From Pedobacter sp. SYSU D00535 (lineage in GTDB: Bacteria; Bacteroidota; Bacteroidia; Sphingobacteriales; Sphingobacteriaceae): DNA of 64,000 nt. The position numbers and the translations under genes were made by a program. Positions 46,865 to 56,218 of this stretch are shown one piece after another (the stretch's first letter is position 1; each line of letters starts with the position of its first letter). The stretch covers positions 186,001 through 250,000 of the forward strand of contig NZ_JAFEWD010000004.1 of NCBI RefSeq assembly GCF_017355855.1, given 5' to 3'. The notes beneath the pieces were generated by a model, which saw only the letters and a program-made list of their open reading frames with translations, made no database searches and was not told the origin of the DNA.

Positions 46865-46870
46865 AAATAG

Positions 46871-47437
46871 ATGAATATGAATAATCCTAATGCAATCAGC
46901 TGGAGGCTTTTCAAGGAAAACCTGGTCCAGCACTCACATTTGGCCCTTCAGTTTCAATACGCGGAGGGGAAATGGGTTAAACCCTCTTACCATATTACTG
47001 AGATTAAGCAAGCACTCATTACTTCGGTGGATTGTGGCGGAGTGGTCAATTCATGGACGGAGATTGTTATACAACTTTGGGAGCCCGAACAGGAAAAAGA
47101 GGGGCCGGCAATGAAGGCTAGCAAAGCTTTATCTATTATTGATCTGGTCGAAAAGGCTTTAAAACTAGATGAGGCTGCGGAAGTAAAAATTGAGTTTGGC
47201 AATTCTAAATTTGAAACCCGGCAAATGTATCCCGGGGAATTATTAACAGTCGGCGAAGATTTAATTGTAAATTTAAGACCAGACGCTGTTCAATGCAAGG
47301 CGATAGGAAGAGGAGGAAGCTGCGGAACCGAGGCTGACGGAGAGGCTTGTTGTGCTACTCCTGCAGAACACCCGAAACCAGAAATACAAAACCTGGCAGC
47401 AGCAGGCTGCTGTACTCCAGGATCAGGTTGCTGTTAA
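46871..47437 (+). CDS. DUF6428-family protein with cysteine-rich tail
   Basis: A 188-residue cytosolic protein. The body (about 10-140) resembles the DUF6428 family that occurs next to arsR, arsC and acr3 in Bacteroidota. The last 40 residues contain three CC pairs and two single Cys: GGSCGTE, EACCAT, AGCCTPGSGCC. Such a tail suits binding or storage of As(III) or another thiophilic metal; this is inference. It has its own ArsR-like site upstream. Confidence 0.8.
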   Translation: MNMNNPNAISWRLFKENLVQHSHLALQFQYAEGKWVKPSYHITEIKQALITSVDCGGVVNSWTEIVIQLWEPEQEKEGPAMKASKALSIIDLVEKALKLDEAAEVKIEFGNSKFETRQMYPGELLTVGEDLIVNLRPDAVQCKAIGRGGSCGTEADGEACCATPAEHPKPEIQNLAAAGCCTPGSGCC

Positions 47438-47443
47438 TATATT

Positions 47444-47530
47444 ATGATCACCATTCGACCAATGCTTGCTTCTGATGCCGAAGCAATCCAAAAGATTTAT
47501 AGGAGCGAATCACTGCCACCAGGGACGTGA
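47444..47530 (+). pseudogene. GNAT acetyltransferase remnant (ArsN-like N-terminus)
   Basis: A 28-codon frame reads MITIRPMLASDAEAIQKIYR and then stops after SESLPPGT. The opening matches the first beta strand and helix of GNAT N-acetyltransferases, and ArsN-type GNATs are common in arsenic operons. The rest of the domain is missing, so this looks like a deletion remnant rather than a gene. Confidence 0.55.
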
Positions 47531-47585
47531 GTTTAGCTGCAGACACGAAGAAGCAAAGTTGTTGGAATCGACTAAATAAAAATTG

Positions 47586-48005
47586 ATGAAGAACATTTTA
47601 GTGCTCTGCACCGGTAATAGTTGCCGGAGCCAGATAGCAGAAGGATACCTCCGCCACTTTTCAGGCGATAAAGCAAATGTCTATAGCGCAGGAGTGGAGA
47701 CTCACGGACTAAATCCAAGGGCCGTAAAAATCATGGAGGAGGATGGAATAGACATCTCCACCCATACCTCTAATCACGTGGATGAGTACGCAGACATTCC
47801 CTTCGATTTTGTGATCTCGGTGTGTGATAACGCGAAGGAACGCTGTCCCTATTTCCCCACTAGGGCCGAGAAACTTCATTTCAATTTTCCTGATCCAGCA
47901 AAAGCAACGGGTACAGAAGAAGAAATAATGGAGCAGTTCCGGAAGGTAAGGGAAATGATAAAATCATATGCAGAGGATTTCGTGAAGCAACATCTGAAGG
48001 GCTAG
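47586..48005 (+). CDS. arsC: Arsenate reductase, thioredoxin-coupled (low-MW phosphatase fold)
   Basis: A 139-residue enzyme that reduces As(V) to As(III). The P-loop is C8-x5-R14 ([10 protein letters not shown]), and the redox shuttle cysteines C80 and C87 ([13 protein letters not shown]) are spaced as in S. aureus ArsC, so reduction by thioredoxin is expected. The ATG at 47586 is preferred to a TTG one codon earlier. It is 2 bases from acr3. Confidence 0.94.
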   Translation: MKNILVLCTGNSCRSQIAEGYLRHFSGDKANVYSAGVETHGLNPRAVKIMEEDGIDISTHTSNHVDEYADIPFDFVISVCDNAKERCPYFPTRAEKLHFNFPDPAKATGTEEEIMEQFRKVREMIKSYAEDFVKQHLKG

Positions 48006-48007
48006 CG

Positions 48008-49090
48008 ATGAGTGCAACTAATTGTGCGCCTGCCGCCAACCGTAAGAAGTTAGGTTTTTTAGACAGGTATTTAACGCTCTGGATCTTTTCTGCGATGCTG
48101 CTCGGCGTAGCCATTGGTTATTTTTTTCCCTCCTCATCGGGATATATCAATTCATTCTCGGCCGGTACCACTAACATCCCCCTTGCCATCGGGCTTATTT
48201 TGATGATGTATCCGCCGCTTGCTAAAGTGCGTTACGAACACATGGGCGACGTATTCAGGGATACCAAAGTTCTGGGCGCTTCTCTGTTTCTTAACTGGGT
48301 GATCGGGCCGGTAGTCATGTTCCTGCTGGCGATATTTTTCCTCTCAGACTACCCGGAGTATATGGTAGGTTTAATATTGATCGGTCTGGCAAGATGTATT
48401 GCGATGGTAGTTGTATGGAATGAGCTGGCTGAAGGAAACCGGGAATACGGAGCCGGACTGATCGCCTTGAACAGTGTTTTTCAAGTGTTGCTCTACAGCG
48501 TCTATGCCTACGTTTTTATCACGATATTGCCACCATATTTCGGCCTAACAGGGCTGGAAATTGACATCACGATTTCTCAAATCGCTAAAAGCGTGGGTAT
48601 TTATCTTGGGATTCCGTTTGCTCTCGGTCTGATTACACGCTACGGCTTGATTGCTATAAAGGGAGAGGACTGGTTTCGACAAAAATATATTCCTTTCATT
48701 TCTCCCATTACTTTAATTGCGTTATTGTTTACTATTGTAGTGATGTTCAGCCTGAAAGGGGAGTTGATTGTGCAGATTCCAGCAGATGTGATTCGGATTG
48801 CGATTCCGCTCGTTGTCTACTTTGCGGTCATGTTCCTGTTTAGCTTCTTTGTTGGAAAAAGGTTCGGCGCAGATTATTCCAGGACGACTGCTATTGCCTT
48901 CACTGCTACAGGTAACAATTTCGAACTGGCAATTGCCGTGGCCATCGGAGTGTTTGGAATTAATTCAGGGCAAGCTTTCGCCGGTGTGATAGGACCACTG
49001 GTTGAGGTGCCGGCTCTGATAGCCCTCGTTAATGTAGCCTTCTGGCTGAGAAATAAATATTATAAATCAACTACTTTAGATACTGAATGA
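48008..49090 (+). CDS. acr3: Arsenite exporter, ACR3 family
   Basis: A 360-residue inner-membrane transporter with ten predicted segments. The conserved Cys lies in [13 protein letters not shown], and the C-terminal [20 protein letters not shown] with IGPLVEVP is the ACR3 signature. It extrudes As(III) made by ArsC. Its last four bases overlap the start of the phosphoesterase gene (ATGA). Confidence 0.95.
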   Translation: MSATNCAPAANRKKLGFLDRYLTLWIFSAMLLGVAIGYFFPSSSGYINSFSAGTTNIPLAIGLILMMYPPLAKVRYEHMGDVFRDTKVLGASLFLNWVIGPVVMFLLAIFFLSDYPEYMVGLILIGLARCIAMVVVWNELAEGNREYGAGLIALNSVFQVLLYSVYAYVFITILPPYFGLTGLEIDITISQIAKSVGIYLGIPFALGLITRYGLIAIKGEDWFRQKYIPFISPITLIALLFTIVVMFSLKGELIVQIPADVIRIAIPLVVYFAVMFLFSFFVGKRFGADYSRTTAIAFTATGNNFELAIAVAIGVFGINSGQAFAGVIGPLVEVPALIALVNVAFWLRNKYYKSTTLDTE

Positions 49091-49809
49091 GAATAGCAAT
49101 ATTTTCAGATATACACGCAAATCTGCCGGCCTTAGAGGCGTTTTTCGAGGACATACAGAAAAGGGATATTGATAGCTGGTACTGTCTGGGTGACCTGGTA
49201 GGATACAATACCTGGCCCAATGAGGTGATCGAAGAAATCAGAAAAAGAAAGATTCCGACAATAGCCGGGAATCATGACCTGAAAGTGAAAAAGTTGAAAC
49301 GGGATGAAGGACTTGAGGTAGATTATGCTTACCACATTGGGTCGGATGACGCCCGCGACTACCTAAGCAGGCTTCCCCGCTTCATTCGAAAGCATTTTGA
49401 GCTGGACGGCGCACCTGCAACGATCATGCTCGTTCACGGAAGTCCTAGGAGTGTGAACGAATACCTGCTGGAAGATCTCGAAGAAAGCTATGTGTCCGCC
49501 ATGATGGAAGAGGAAGATGCGGATATAATGTTTTGCGGCCATACTCATAAACCTTATCATCGGACACTTACAACTTCGAATAGCTATCGTCATTTAATAA
49601 ATGTAGGATCTATTGGAAAACCGAAGGACGGGGATCCGAGGGGTTGCTATGTCATCCTGACCTTGGATAAAAGCAGCTCGCTGAAAAGCGCCGATGGTAT
49701 CAAGGTCGAATTCTTTCGGTTTGAGTACGATGTGGAAAAGGCTGCTTCGGCGGTAGAAAATAGTCCCTTACCCACCGAGTTTGCCGATCGGTTAAGAAAA
49801 GCATATTGA
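49087..49809 (+). CDS. Calcineurin-like metallophosphoesterase
   Basis: A 240-residue YfcE/YvnB-like phosphoesterase. Metal motifs: [38 protein letters not shown] and CGHTHKPY, so two metals and intact catalysis. Its start overlaps the acr3 stop, placing it in the arsenic operon. A similar phosphoesterase is found in arsenic operons of other bacteria; its substrate is not established. Confidence 0.9.
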   Translation: MRIAIFSDIHANLPALEAFFEDIQKRDIDSWYCLGDLVGYNTWPNEVIEEIRKRKIPTIAGNHDLKVKKLKRDEGLEVDYAYHIGSDDARDYLSRLPRFIRKHFELDGAPATIMLVHGSPRSVNEYLLEDLEESYVSAMMEEEDADIMFCGHTHKPYHRTLTTSNSYRHLINVGSIGKPKDGDPRGCYVILTLDKSSSLKSADGIKVEFFRFEYDVEKAASAVENSPLPTEFADRLRKAY

Positions 49810-49818
49810 TCTATTATC

Positions 49819-50265
49819 ATGAAGAGATGGAAATTGTTGCAAACAGATAACTCGGGAACAACCATCCTGCTGCGCTCAATGGTAGGAGCCGTGTTTCTGT
49901 CGGAAGGCTTGCAGAAGTTTTTGTTCGCAGATAAACTGGGAACAGGCAGGTTTACCAAAATAGGTCTTCCGGCCGCGGAGTTTTTTGGTCCTCTGGTAGG
50001 TTCGTTTGAAATAATTTGTGGTGTACTGATACTTATTGGACTAATCACCCGACTGGCGGCAATCCCCCTGATTGTTATCATGCTCGCTGCAATTAGTCTC
50101 ACCAAGTTAAAGATCCTGACGGACGCAGGCTTTTGGTCGATGCTCCATGAAAGCCGTACGGATTGGGCAATGCTACTAGGGGCAGTTTTTCTGTTGATAA
50201 AGGGTGGCGGTAGGTGGTCGATCGACAAATTGCTATGGAAAAGAAAGAGCGAAGAAAGGCGCTGA
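49819..50265 (+). CDS. DoxX-family membrane protein
   Basis: A 148-residue protein with four hydrophobic segments and the DoxX pattern LLRSMVGAVFLSEGLQKFLF, then FFGPLVGSFEIICGVLIL. The family is linked to redox and thiol stress, but this member has no defined role. It is 9 bases after the phosphoesterase gene and its 3' end overlaps the chrA start by 31 bases. Confidence 0.88.
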   Translation: MKRWKLLQTDNSGTTILLRSMVGAVFLSEGLQKFLFADKLGTGRFTKIGLPAAEFFGPLVGSFEIICGVLILIGLITRLAAIPLIVIMLAAISLTKLKILTDAGFWSMLHESRTDWAMLLGAVFLLIKGGGRWSIDKLLWKRKSEERR

Positions 50266-51362
50266 TAGAAGTAGCCGCGGTATTCTTTCGGCTTGGCTGT
50301 CTCGGTTTCGGTGGCCCGGCCGTGCACATTGCCATGATGGAAGAAGAAGTGGTGCGAAAACGAAAGTGGCTGCGCCCTGAAGAGTTCCTTGATCTGGTGG
50401 GTGCTGTAAACCTGATTCCCGGTCCGAACTCCACCGAGCTAACGATGCACTGCGGCAAAGAGCGGGCGGGCTGGCCGGGACTGTTTGTCGCTGGTTTCTG
50501 TTTTATCTTTCCCGCAGTGATCATCACGGGCTTATTTGCCTGGGCTTACAAGGAATACGGGGAACTTCCCCATGTACAACCCTTCATTTACGGCATCAAA
50601 CCGGCCATCCTGGCTGTGGTTGTTTTCCTGATGATTTCGCTGGCCAAAAAAGCGGTGAAATCAGCCCGGCTTGCCTTTTTCGGAATAGCGGCTGTTCTAC
50701 TTGCCCTTGCAGGATTTAGTGAGGTACATATTCTTTTTGGGATAGGCTTTCTGGCGGCCTTTTTTCAGCTGGCAGGGAAGAAGCAGTTTTTTGGCCTTGT
50801 CCCGCTTATGCTCTTGCAGGCCCAGACCTTGCCCGCCAAAGCCTCGGCTACTCAGTTGTTCTGGCTGTTTTTAAAGGTAGGCTCCATCTTGTACGGAAGT
50901 GGCTATGTGCTCTTCGCTTTTTTGGATGCCGAGCTGGTAAGCAGGGGTTTGCTAAGCAAACAACAGCTGGTAGACGCCATCGCGGTCGGCCAGTTTACTC
51001 CCGGGCCGGTCTTTTCCTCTGCCACCTTTGTCGGATGGCAGATAGCAGGAATTTCAGGGGCTGTATTGGCCACTATCGGGATTTTTTTACCTTCCTTCAT
51101 TTTTGTGGGCTGTCTTAATCCCATCATTCCGAAGCTGAGGAAATCCCCGCTGATGTCCGCTTTTTTGGATGCGGTAAATGTGGTAGCTGTCGCCTTAATC
51201 CTGGTCGTTTCCGTCGACCTCGCCAAAGCATCCATCACCGATTGGAGAACTACCTTGATAGCACTGGCTGGCTTTGCCGCTGCCTTCTATTTCAAACACC
51301 TAAATACCGCCTTCATTATTTTAGGGGGAGCAGTTCTCGGATATTGCCTGACCTACCTCTGA
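50235..51362 (+). CDS. chrA: Chromate transporter ChrA, two-domain
   Basis: A 375-residue CHR-family exporter with both halves: N-terminal FRLGCLGFGGPAVHIAMME (about 13-31) and PGPNSTELTMHCG, and C-terminal FLKVGSILYGSGYVLFAFL and AVGQFTPGPVFSSATFVGW. About ten membrane segments. It would move chromate out; a role in arsenic is not known. I chose the ATG at 50235, which overlaps DoxX; a GTG at 50214 is possible. Last gene of the operon. Confidence 0.9.
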   Translation: MEKKERRKALIEVAAVFFRLGCLGFGGPAVHIAMMEEEVVRKRKWLRPEEFLDLVGAVNLIPGPNSTELTMHCGKERAGWPGLFVAGFCFIFPAVIITGLFAWAYKEYGELPHVQPFIYGIKPAILAVVVFLMISLAKKAVKSARLAFFGIAAVLLALAGFSEVHILFGIGFLAAFFQLAGKKQFFGLVPLMLLQAQTLPAKASATQLFWLFLKVGSILYGSGYVLFAFLDAELVSRGLLSKQQLVDAIAVGQFTPGPVFSSATFVGWQIAGISGAVLATIGIFLPSFIFVGCLNPIIPKLRKSPLMSAFLDAVNVVAVALILVVSVDLAKASITDWRTTLIALAGFAAAFYFKHLNTAFIILGGAVLGYCLTYL

Positions 51363-51654
51363 TGCACTGCTACGCTTTGCAACATCTTCTCAATTCTTAC
51401 TTAAAATGAACATTGTTACTGGAGGGTCCGGAGGTCAGTTGAAAAGGTAGAGTCAAAATTTGAGAGTGGCCCTAGCCCTGTCCATATTAGCCTTAGATCA
51501 ACCTGCAGGCAGAGAGCGACCTGCTTCGGACCTGGTTCAGCTTTTACCGGAAATTCAGCAAGAAAGGGGAGCTGAGGCCTGTATCAGCCCTAATGCAACC
51601 ACGAAGGAACTCTAAATGAAATAAGAATGAATACTGAACGCAAACTGTCAAATA

Positions 51655-51698
51655 TCGCTATAAGGTCGCTATAACATCGCTGTAAGGTCGCTATAAGG
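51655..51698 (+). repeat. 11-bp tandem repeat, four copies
   Basis: TCGCTATAAGG, TCGCTATAACA, TCGCTGTAAGG and TCGCTATAAGG follow one another without gaps. The 658-base gene-free stretch 51363-52020 around it holds no credible ORF or RNA, only this array. It lies between chrA and an AT-rich orphan gene. Confidence 0.8.
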
Positions 51699-52020
51699 TC
51701 TTGTTGGAATTCTTCCGAGGGTTGAACGAGGAGTTATCGCAGGAGATGCTTTGCTAAAATTACGAATAAAACCCGAGCTGGGATAAAAAAAGAATAAAGC
51801 TAAGATCTTCAATTAGAGCGGACTGGACTCAAAACGGGAAGTCGCGGTGGTTTAATTTGAACTGATTGAAAAAATTGTTAAATATGTGGGATGAACCTGA
51901 AGCTTATACAAAAAACAGCCTTTGGCGTAAGAAATTTGAGTTCAGGTAAATGGGATATATACGAAATTCGTAAACCCAGATGTTAGTTGCTATTGTAAAA
52001 ACCCGAGAACTTTCCCAATA

Positions 52021-52506
52021 ATGAGAAGCTGGACGACTTTTTTTCTTTTAATATTACCTCCTATGATGTTGCTCTCTTGCCAAAACCAACAGAAAAAAAT
52101 TGTCTACTACGAGTACAATGGAGTTGTGATAACCAGAATTAATGACTTTCCTAAAGACAGATTTTACTATGGTAAGTTCGACCCAGAAGTTGACAAGTTG
52201 CCGGAATCATATATAGAATCTAAATTTAGTGGTTTCGATGGAGGTATGGGTGCTTACCTTATTTTCAAGCCGAATAAGCACGTTGAAATCATTAGGGAAT
52301 GGGGCAATTTTTCGCCAGTTAGATTAAAAGAAAATTTAATTCTGATTGATACAATGGAGAATATAAAATTCATTCATTGGAGGGATAGTGCCAAAGGAAA
52401 TTTAAAGAATATTGCCTACGTCTCTCACGTGTTAGATTTAGAAAGGAAAACGAACTCGAACGAAAAATCACAGGTAACAAGAAGAATAAAAAACAACAGC
52501 AACTAA
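52021..52506 (+). CDS. Lipoprotein, AT-rich, function unknown
   Basis: A 161-residue lipoprotein with signal peptide and lipobox MLLSC (Cys20). The body is charged and aromatic (YYEYNGVVITRIND, FSGFDGGMGAYLIFKPNK), with no recognised fold. Codon use and base composition are clearly AT-richer than the flanking genes. The stop is immediately followed by a structured IS91-like end, so the C-terminus (EKSQVTRRIKNNSN) may be altered. Confidence 0.68.
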   Translation: MRSWTTFFLLILPPMMLLSCQNQQKKIVYYEYNGVVITRINDFPKDRFYYGKFDPEVDKLPESYIESKFSGFDGGMGAYLIFKPNKHVEIIREWGNFSPVRLKENLILIDTMENIKFIHWRDSAKGNLKNIAYVSHVLDLERKTNSNEKSQVTRRIKNNSN

Positions 52507-52511
52507 CACTT

Positions 52512-52564
52512 AGGGTTCCGTTGGGGGCGTAGCACCAACAATGAACCCTCGGTTGTACGGAACC
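52512..52564. repeat. Structured end next to the IS91-like fragment
   Basis: Contains an 8-bp inverted repeat GGTTCCGT (52514)/ACGGAACC (52557) and a nested AGGGTTC/GAACCCT pair (52512/52543). Position between the lipoprotein stop and the transposase stop suggests a terminal hairpin of the element (inference). Confidence 0.45.
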
Positions 52565-52675
52565 TTCGGTAGTTTTTTAGGCATCATGCTTATGGGTTTT
52601 GCGACGATCAGGCTTGGTTTCTAGCAGGAGGGTTTAGGTTAGCTTTCTAGTTGGGCCAGCACTTTTTTTGGGTTT

Positions 52676-53416
52676 TCATAGCCTCCGGATGAATCCTCTT
52701 ACCTTCCTGAGGTGTTTTTCAGAAGTATTTTCCCTTTTTTCTTCTGACAAGGCATAGCGCTGCCAGGCCAGTATACTACGGCTTTTATTTTGTGACAGCA
52801 GTTTCGATAGTTCAGCAATTTTTGGTGGTCCGCGTTTAGGCAGCAGCTCTATGGTGACCATCGTTTCGGTTTTACAGCAGGGACAAAGTAATGGGTTGAA
52901 CTTCTGCAGCTTCCGGGGTTCCACTCTGGTCTTTACCCTCTGCGGTAATAGCCCGCGGATCAGAGCGATGGATTCTTTCTTTGCCGTAGAACTCAAAAAA
53001 CCGAAATGGCGGATCCTTACAAAGCCTTTTGGTAGAATATGCAGAGCGAAGCGGCGGATGAACTCTTCAGCGTTCAGGCTCATCTGCTTTTTCCGGCCGC
53101 CGTGGCGGTAATCATTGTAGCCGAAAGTTACCTTCTGGTCATCTATCGAGAGGATACGATTGTTAGAGATGGCAATCTTGTGGGTGTACCGTCCCAGGTA
53201 CTCTACTACTGAATGAGGAGAAGCAAAGGGCCGCTTGGCATACACCACCCAATTTTTTTTGTACAAGGTATTGACCACATCTCTGTCCAGGGGAATCTCC
53301 TTCTTGTTCAACAAGGCCATAAACTTCCCCCAGAAAAGTTTGCTCATAGCTTTTACCGGAAAGAGGTATTTACCCTCGCTTTTAGCCGTTTTCCATTTCC
53401 TTCCTCGCAGAGTCTC
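52676..53416 (-). pseudogene. IS91-family transposase, N-terminally truncated
   Basis: The C-terminal 247 codons of an IS91/Y2-type transposase: WKTAKSEGKYLFPVKAMSKL, the VEYLGRYTHKIAISNNRIL block, FIRRFALHILPKGFVRIRHFG and the Cys-rich LLCPCCKTET. The frame is open upstream of the Met at 53347 to a TAG at 53417. The N-terminal zinc ribbon and HUH region expected in a complete protein of about 380 residues are missing, so it cannot transpose by itself. Confidence 0.8.
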
Positions 53417-53452
53417 CTATGCGGAGGCCATAGCAAAGGAAGGGACTCTGCG
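53406..53452. repeat. Long imperfect hairpin at the transposase breakpoint
   Basis: CGCAGAGTC (53406) and GACTCTGCG (53444) pair perfectly; inside them CTATG and CATAG make a second stem around a 7-base loop. It coincides with the point where transposase homology ends, so it may be a separate inserted repeat. Confidence 0.6.
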
Positions 53453-53524
53453 TCTTCCTTCGATTCTAGATCTTTCCCACGATTCTTAATTTCCAATACT
53501 TTAGTTCCTCTCCTCCACGCCCTG

Positions 53525-53542
53525 GTTCGTGTCTCCACGAAC
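53525..53542. repeat. Small hairpin GTTCGTG-tctc-CACGAAC
   Basis: A perfect 7-bp stem with a 4-base loop in the gene-free stretch 53453-53718, between the IS91 fragment and the GH31 gene. Nothing else is seen there apart from an unconvincing 111-codon frame. Confidence 0.5.
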
Positions 53543-53718
53543 AACCCATCCCTATTCATTTCATCCCACCCCTTCCTTCTCGACCTTCCAATTCCTCTAT
53601 AGTTAACATTTAATCCATATTCTTTAACATACTCTTCTGTTACTGGCCGGTCCTTTTCATTTACTTTGGAGGTAAAGGCGATCCTCATCGCAACCTATTA
53701 ATACCTAAAAATTACGAA

Positions 53719-56094
53719 ATGAGAAAAAGAGCAGTACTCCTAGCTTTTACCCTGGTTCCTTTATTATTTCAGTCCGTGCGGGCGCAAATACAGGAAATGA
53801 AGCTGCTGAACGCACCAGTAGATATCAGCAAAGATTTCAAAGACTTTTCCAATACCTACTATCTGGCGGATAGCCTTAAAAGTTTCAACCCTGCAACAGG
53901 GACTGGCGAGCTGGTTTACAAGAGGCACAATTATGTAACCAGGCAGGCATTCAACAATATGCTGGGAACACTCAGGGCAGTAGCTGCCAACGAGTTTCCC
54001 ACTACAGAATATGCGGCATCGCCCTCGCTTCCTTTTTCCATCCAATTTGTGTCAGACAAAACGGTCCGGATCAGGACAGTATCGGGGTTTCAGGCAAGAC
54101 CTGAGCAGGAATCGTTGATGTTGATGAATGGAAAAGCGCCCGTCAACAAAAGCTCCTGGAAGTACAGCAAGCTGAAAGGCGCTCACCGGTATACCAGCGC
54201 AAGCGGCTCGGTCACTGTTTTTGAATACCCCTGGCGGGTGGAGATAAGGGACCCGCAGGGAAAGCTTCTCACCAAAACGATTCACCATGTTGACAATGCA
54301 GATTCCACCTATACTCCTGTTCTGCCATTTTCTTATGTAAGAAGGGCTGCTGATTATTCACGCAGCATGAACGCAGCTTTTGCCCTGTCTCCCGGAGAAA
54401 AGATATTTGGATGCGGCGAGTCCTTCACTTCCTTGGACAAACGCGGCCAGAAGGTAGTGCTCTGGGCGGATGATGCGAACGGAGTGCAGAACGAGACCAT
54501 GTATAAGCCTATTCCGTTTTTTATGAGCAGCCGCGGTTATGGAATGTTTATGCATACCTCAACTCCCATTACCTGTGATTTCGGAAAGTACTTCAGCGGG
54601 GTTAACTCCTTAATGATAGGAGATGACGAGCTCGATCTTTTTGTTTTCCTTGGCGAGCCGAAAGAGGTACTGAACGAGTATACCAACCTTACGGGAAAAG
54701 CTTCCATGCCTCCACTGTGGTCTTTTGGGTTCTGGATGAGCCGGATTACGTATTTCTCCGAGCAGGATGGGAGAGAGGTTGCCGCCAATCTGCGCAAGCA
54801 TAATATCCCTGCCGATGTAATTCATTACGACACAGGTTGGTTTACTACCGATTGGCGTACAGATTATAAGTTTGCTCCTGATCGTTTCGCCAATCCCGCT
54901 AAATTGATGTCCGATCTTAAGAAGGACGGATTCCGCGTTTCTTTATGGCAGTTGCCCTACTTTACACCACAGAACACCCTTTTTAACGACCTGGTGCAGA
55001 AAAATCTGGTGGTAAAAGATGCAAAAGGGAATCTTCCTTTTGAGGATGCGGTGCTAGATTTTTCCAATCCCACTGCAGTGAAGTGGTATCAGGATAAGAT
55101 TGCTGGTCTCTTGAAATTAGGCGTGGGTGCTATTAAAGTGGATTTTGGGGAAGCAGCTCCTGATAATGGTCTTTACCATTCCGGTCGTACCGGCTTTTAC
55201 GAGCACAATTTGTACCCTTTACGCTATAACAAGGCTGTTGCGGATATTACCAGGCAAACTAATGGGGAAAACATTATTTGGGCCCGAAGTGCCTGGGCGG
55301 GAAGCCAGCGATACCCGCTGCACTGGGGCGGCGATGCAGCTAATACCAATACCGCGATGGCTGCTGAGCTGAGAGGCGGCCTTTCGTTGGGGCTTTCCGG
55401 CTTCTCCTTCTGGAGCCATGACGTTGGCGGTTTCGTACAAAAAACACCGGAAGATCTTTATGAACGCTGGGCGGCCTTTGGATTTTTGTCGTCTCACACA
55501 CGCAGCCATGGAATGCCACCTAAAGAGCCCTGGGAATACAGTCCGCAATTTCTAAATTATTTCCGGCAGGTGGCCGAGATGCGTTATAAGCTGATGCCGT
55601 ACATCTATGCACAGGCTAAAGATTGTACTCAACGTGGCCTCCCCATGCTTAGGGCGCTGTTTGTAGAATATCCGAATGATCCCGGTGCATGGCAGGTCGA
55701 CGATCAATACCTCTTTGGAGGCGATATGCTCGTCGCTCCTTTGATGGAACACGTTGCGGAGCGGGATGTCTATCTTCCCGGTGGCCAGTGGATAGATTAC
55801 CAAACGGGCCAGGTGTATCAGCAGGGCTGGAACAAGATCAAAGCAGGAACTGTACGGGCTGTTATCCTGGTGAGAAACGGCGCAGTTATCCCACATATAA
55901 AACTGGCTCAATCCACTTCAAGGATGGACTGGACGGCACTGGAGCTTGTTTCTTACTCCACTGCTCCGAACGCCGAAGGGCTTGTCTGTCTTCCCAATGA
56001 TAATGTGTTGCACAAAGTTTCTTTGAATGGAATCAAGCTTCAGCAGGATCCGTATGCAGGAAAAATAAAATGGACTGTTAGAGCACACAAATAG
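53719..56094 (+). CDS. Secreted glycoside hydrolase family 31 (alpha-glucosidase/alpha-xylosidase type)
   Basis: A 791-residue enzyme with a signal peptide (about 1-23, QSVRAQ) and the GH31 layout: N-terminal beta domain (to about 320), TIM barrel (about 330-680) and C-terminal beta domains. The nucleophile D475 lies in GAIKVDFGEAAP and the likely acid/base D539 in HWGGDAANTN. WSFGFWMSR is a typical start of the barrel. The presence of GEAAPDNGLYHSG suggests the alpha-xylosidase-like side, but the sugar is not certain. Confidence 0.92.
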   Translation: MRKRAVLLAFTLVPLLFQSVRAQIQEMKLLNAPVDISKDFKDFSNTYYLADSLKSFNPATGTGELVYKRHNYVTRQAFNNMLGTLRAVAANEFPTTEYAASPSLPFSIQFVSDKTVRIRTVSGFQARPEQESLMLMNGKAPVNKSSWKYSKLKGAHRYTSASGSVTVFEYPWRVEIRDPQGKLLTKTIHHVDNADSTYTPVLPFSYVRRAADYSRSMNAAFALSPGEKIFGCGESFTSLDKRGQKVVLWADDANGVQNETMYKPIPFFMSSRGYGMFMHTSTPITCDFGKYFSGVNSLMIGDDELDLFVFLGEPKEVLNEYTNLTGKASMPPLWSFGFWMSRITYFSEQDGREVAANLRKHNIPADVIHYDTGWFTTDWRTDYKFAPDRFANPAKLMSDLKKDGFRVSLWQLPYFTPQNTLFNDLVQKNLVVKDAKGNLPFEDAVLDFSNPTAVKWYQDKIAGLLKLGVGAIKVDFGEAAPDNGLYHSGRTGFYEHNLYPLRYNKAVADITRQTNGENIIWARSAWAGSQRYPLHWGGDAANTNTAMAAELRGGLSLGLSGFSFWSHDVGGFVQKTPEDLYERWAAFGFLSSHTRSHGMPPKEPWEYSPQFLNYFRQVAEMRYKLMPYIYAQAKDCTQRGLPMLRALFVEYPNDPGAWQVDDQYLFGGDMLVAPLMEHVAERDVYLPGGQWIDYQTGQVYQQGWNKIKAGTVRAVILVRNGAVIPHIKLAQSTSRMDWTALELVSYSTAPNAEGLVCLPNDNVLHKVSLNGIKLQQDPYAGKIKWTVRAHK

Positions 56095-56218
56095 TACATG
56101 TCGATTTATTCAGACAGCGTAATGCTTGGCTGTCGGAGATGTCCTGTTTGCTGCACGGTAGGTCCTCAAAATCCCAAAACAAATTCAACTGATGCTCCTT
56201 ACATTCATATAAACCAAA

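Noticed and set aside
53353-53688. Minus-strand 111-codon frame upstream of the IS91 fragment
   Set aside because: It runs through two hairpins and across the transposase fragment in another frame; the translation (GRSRRKGW, TRTRAWRRG) is Arg-rich low-information sequence with no family look.
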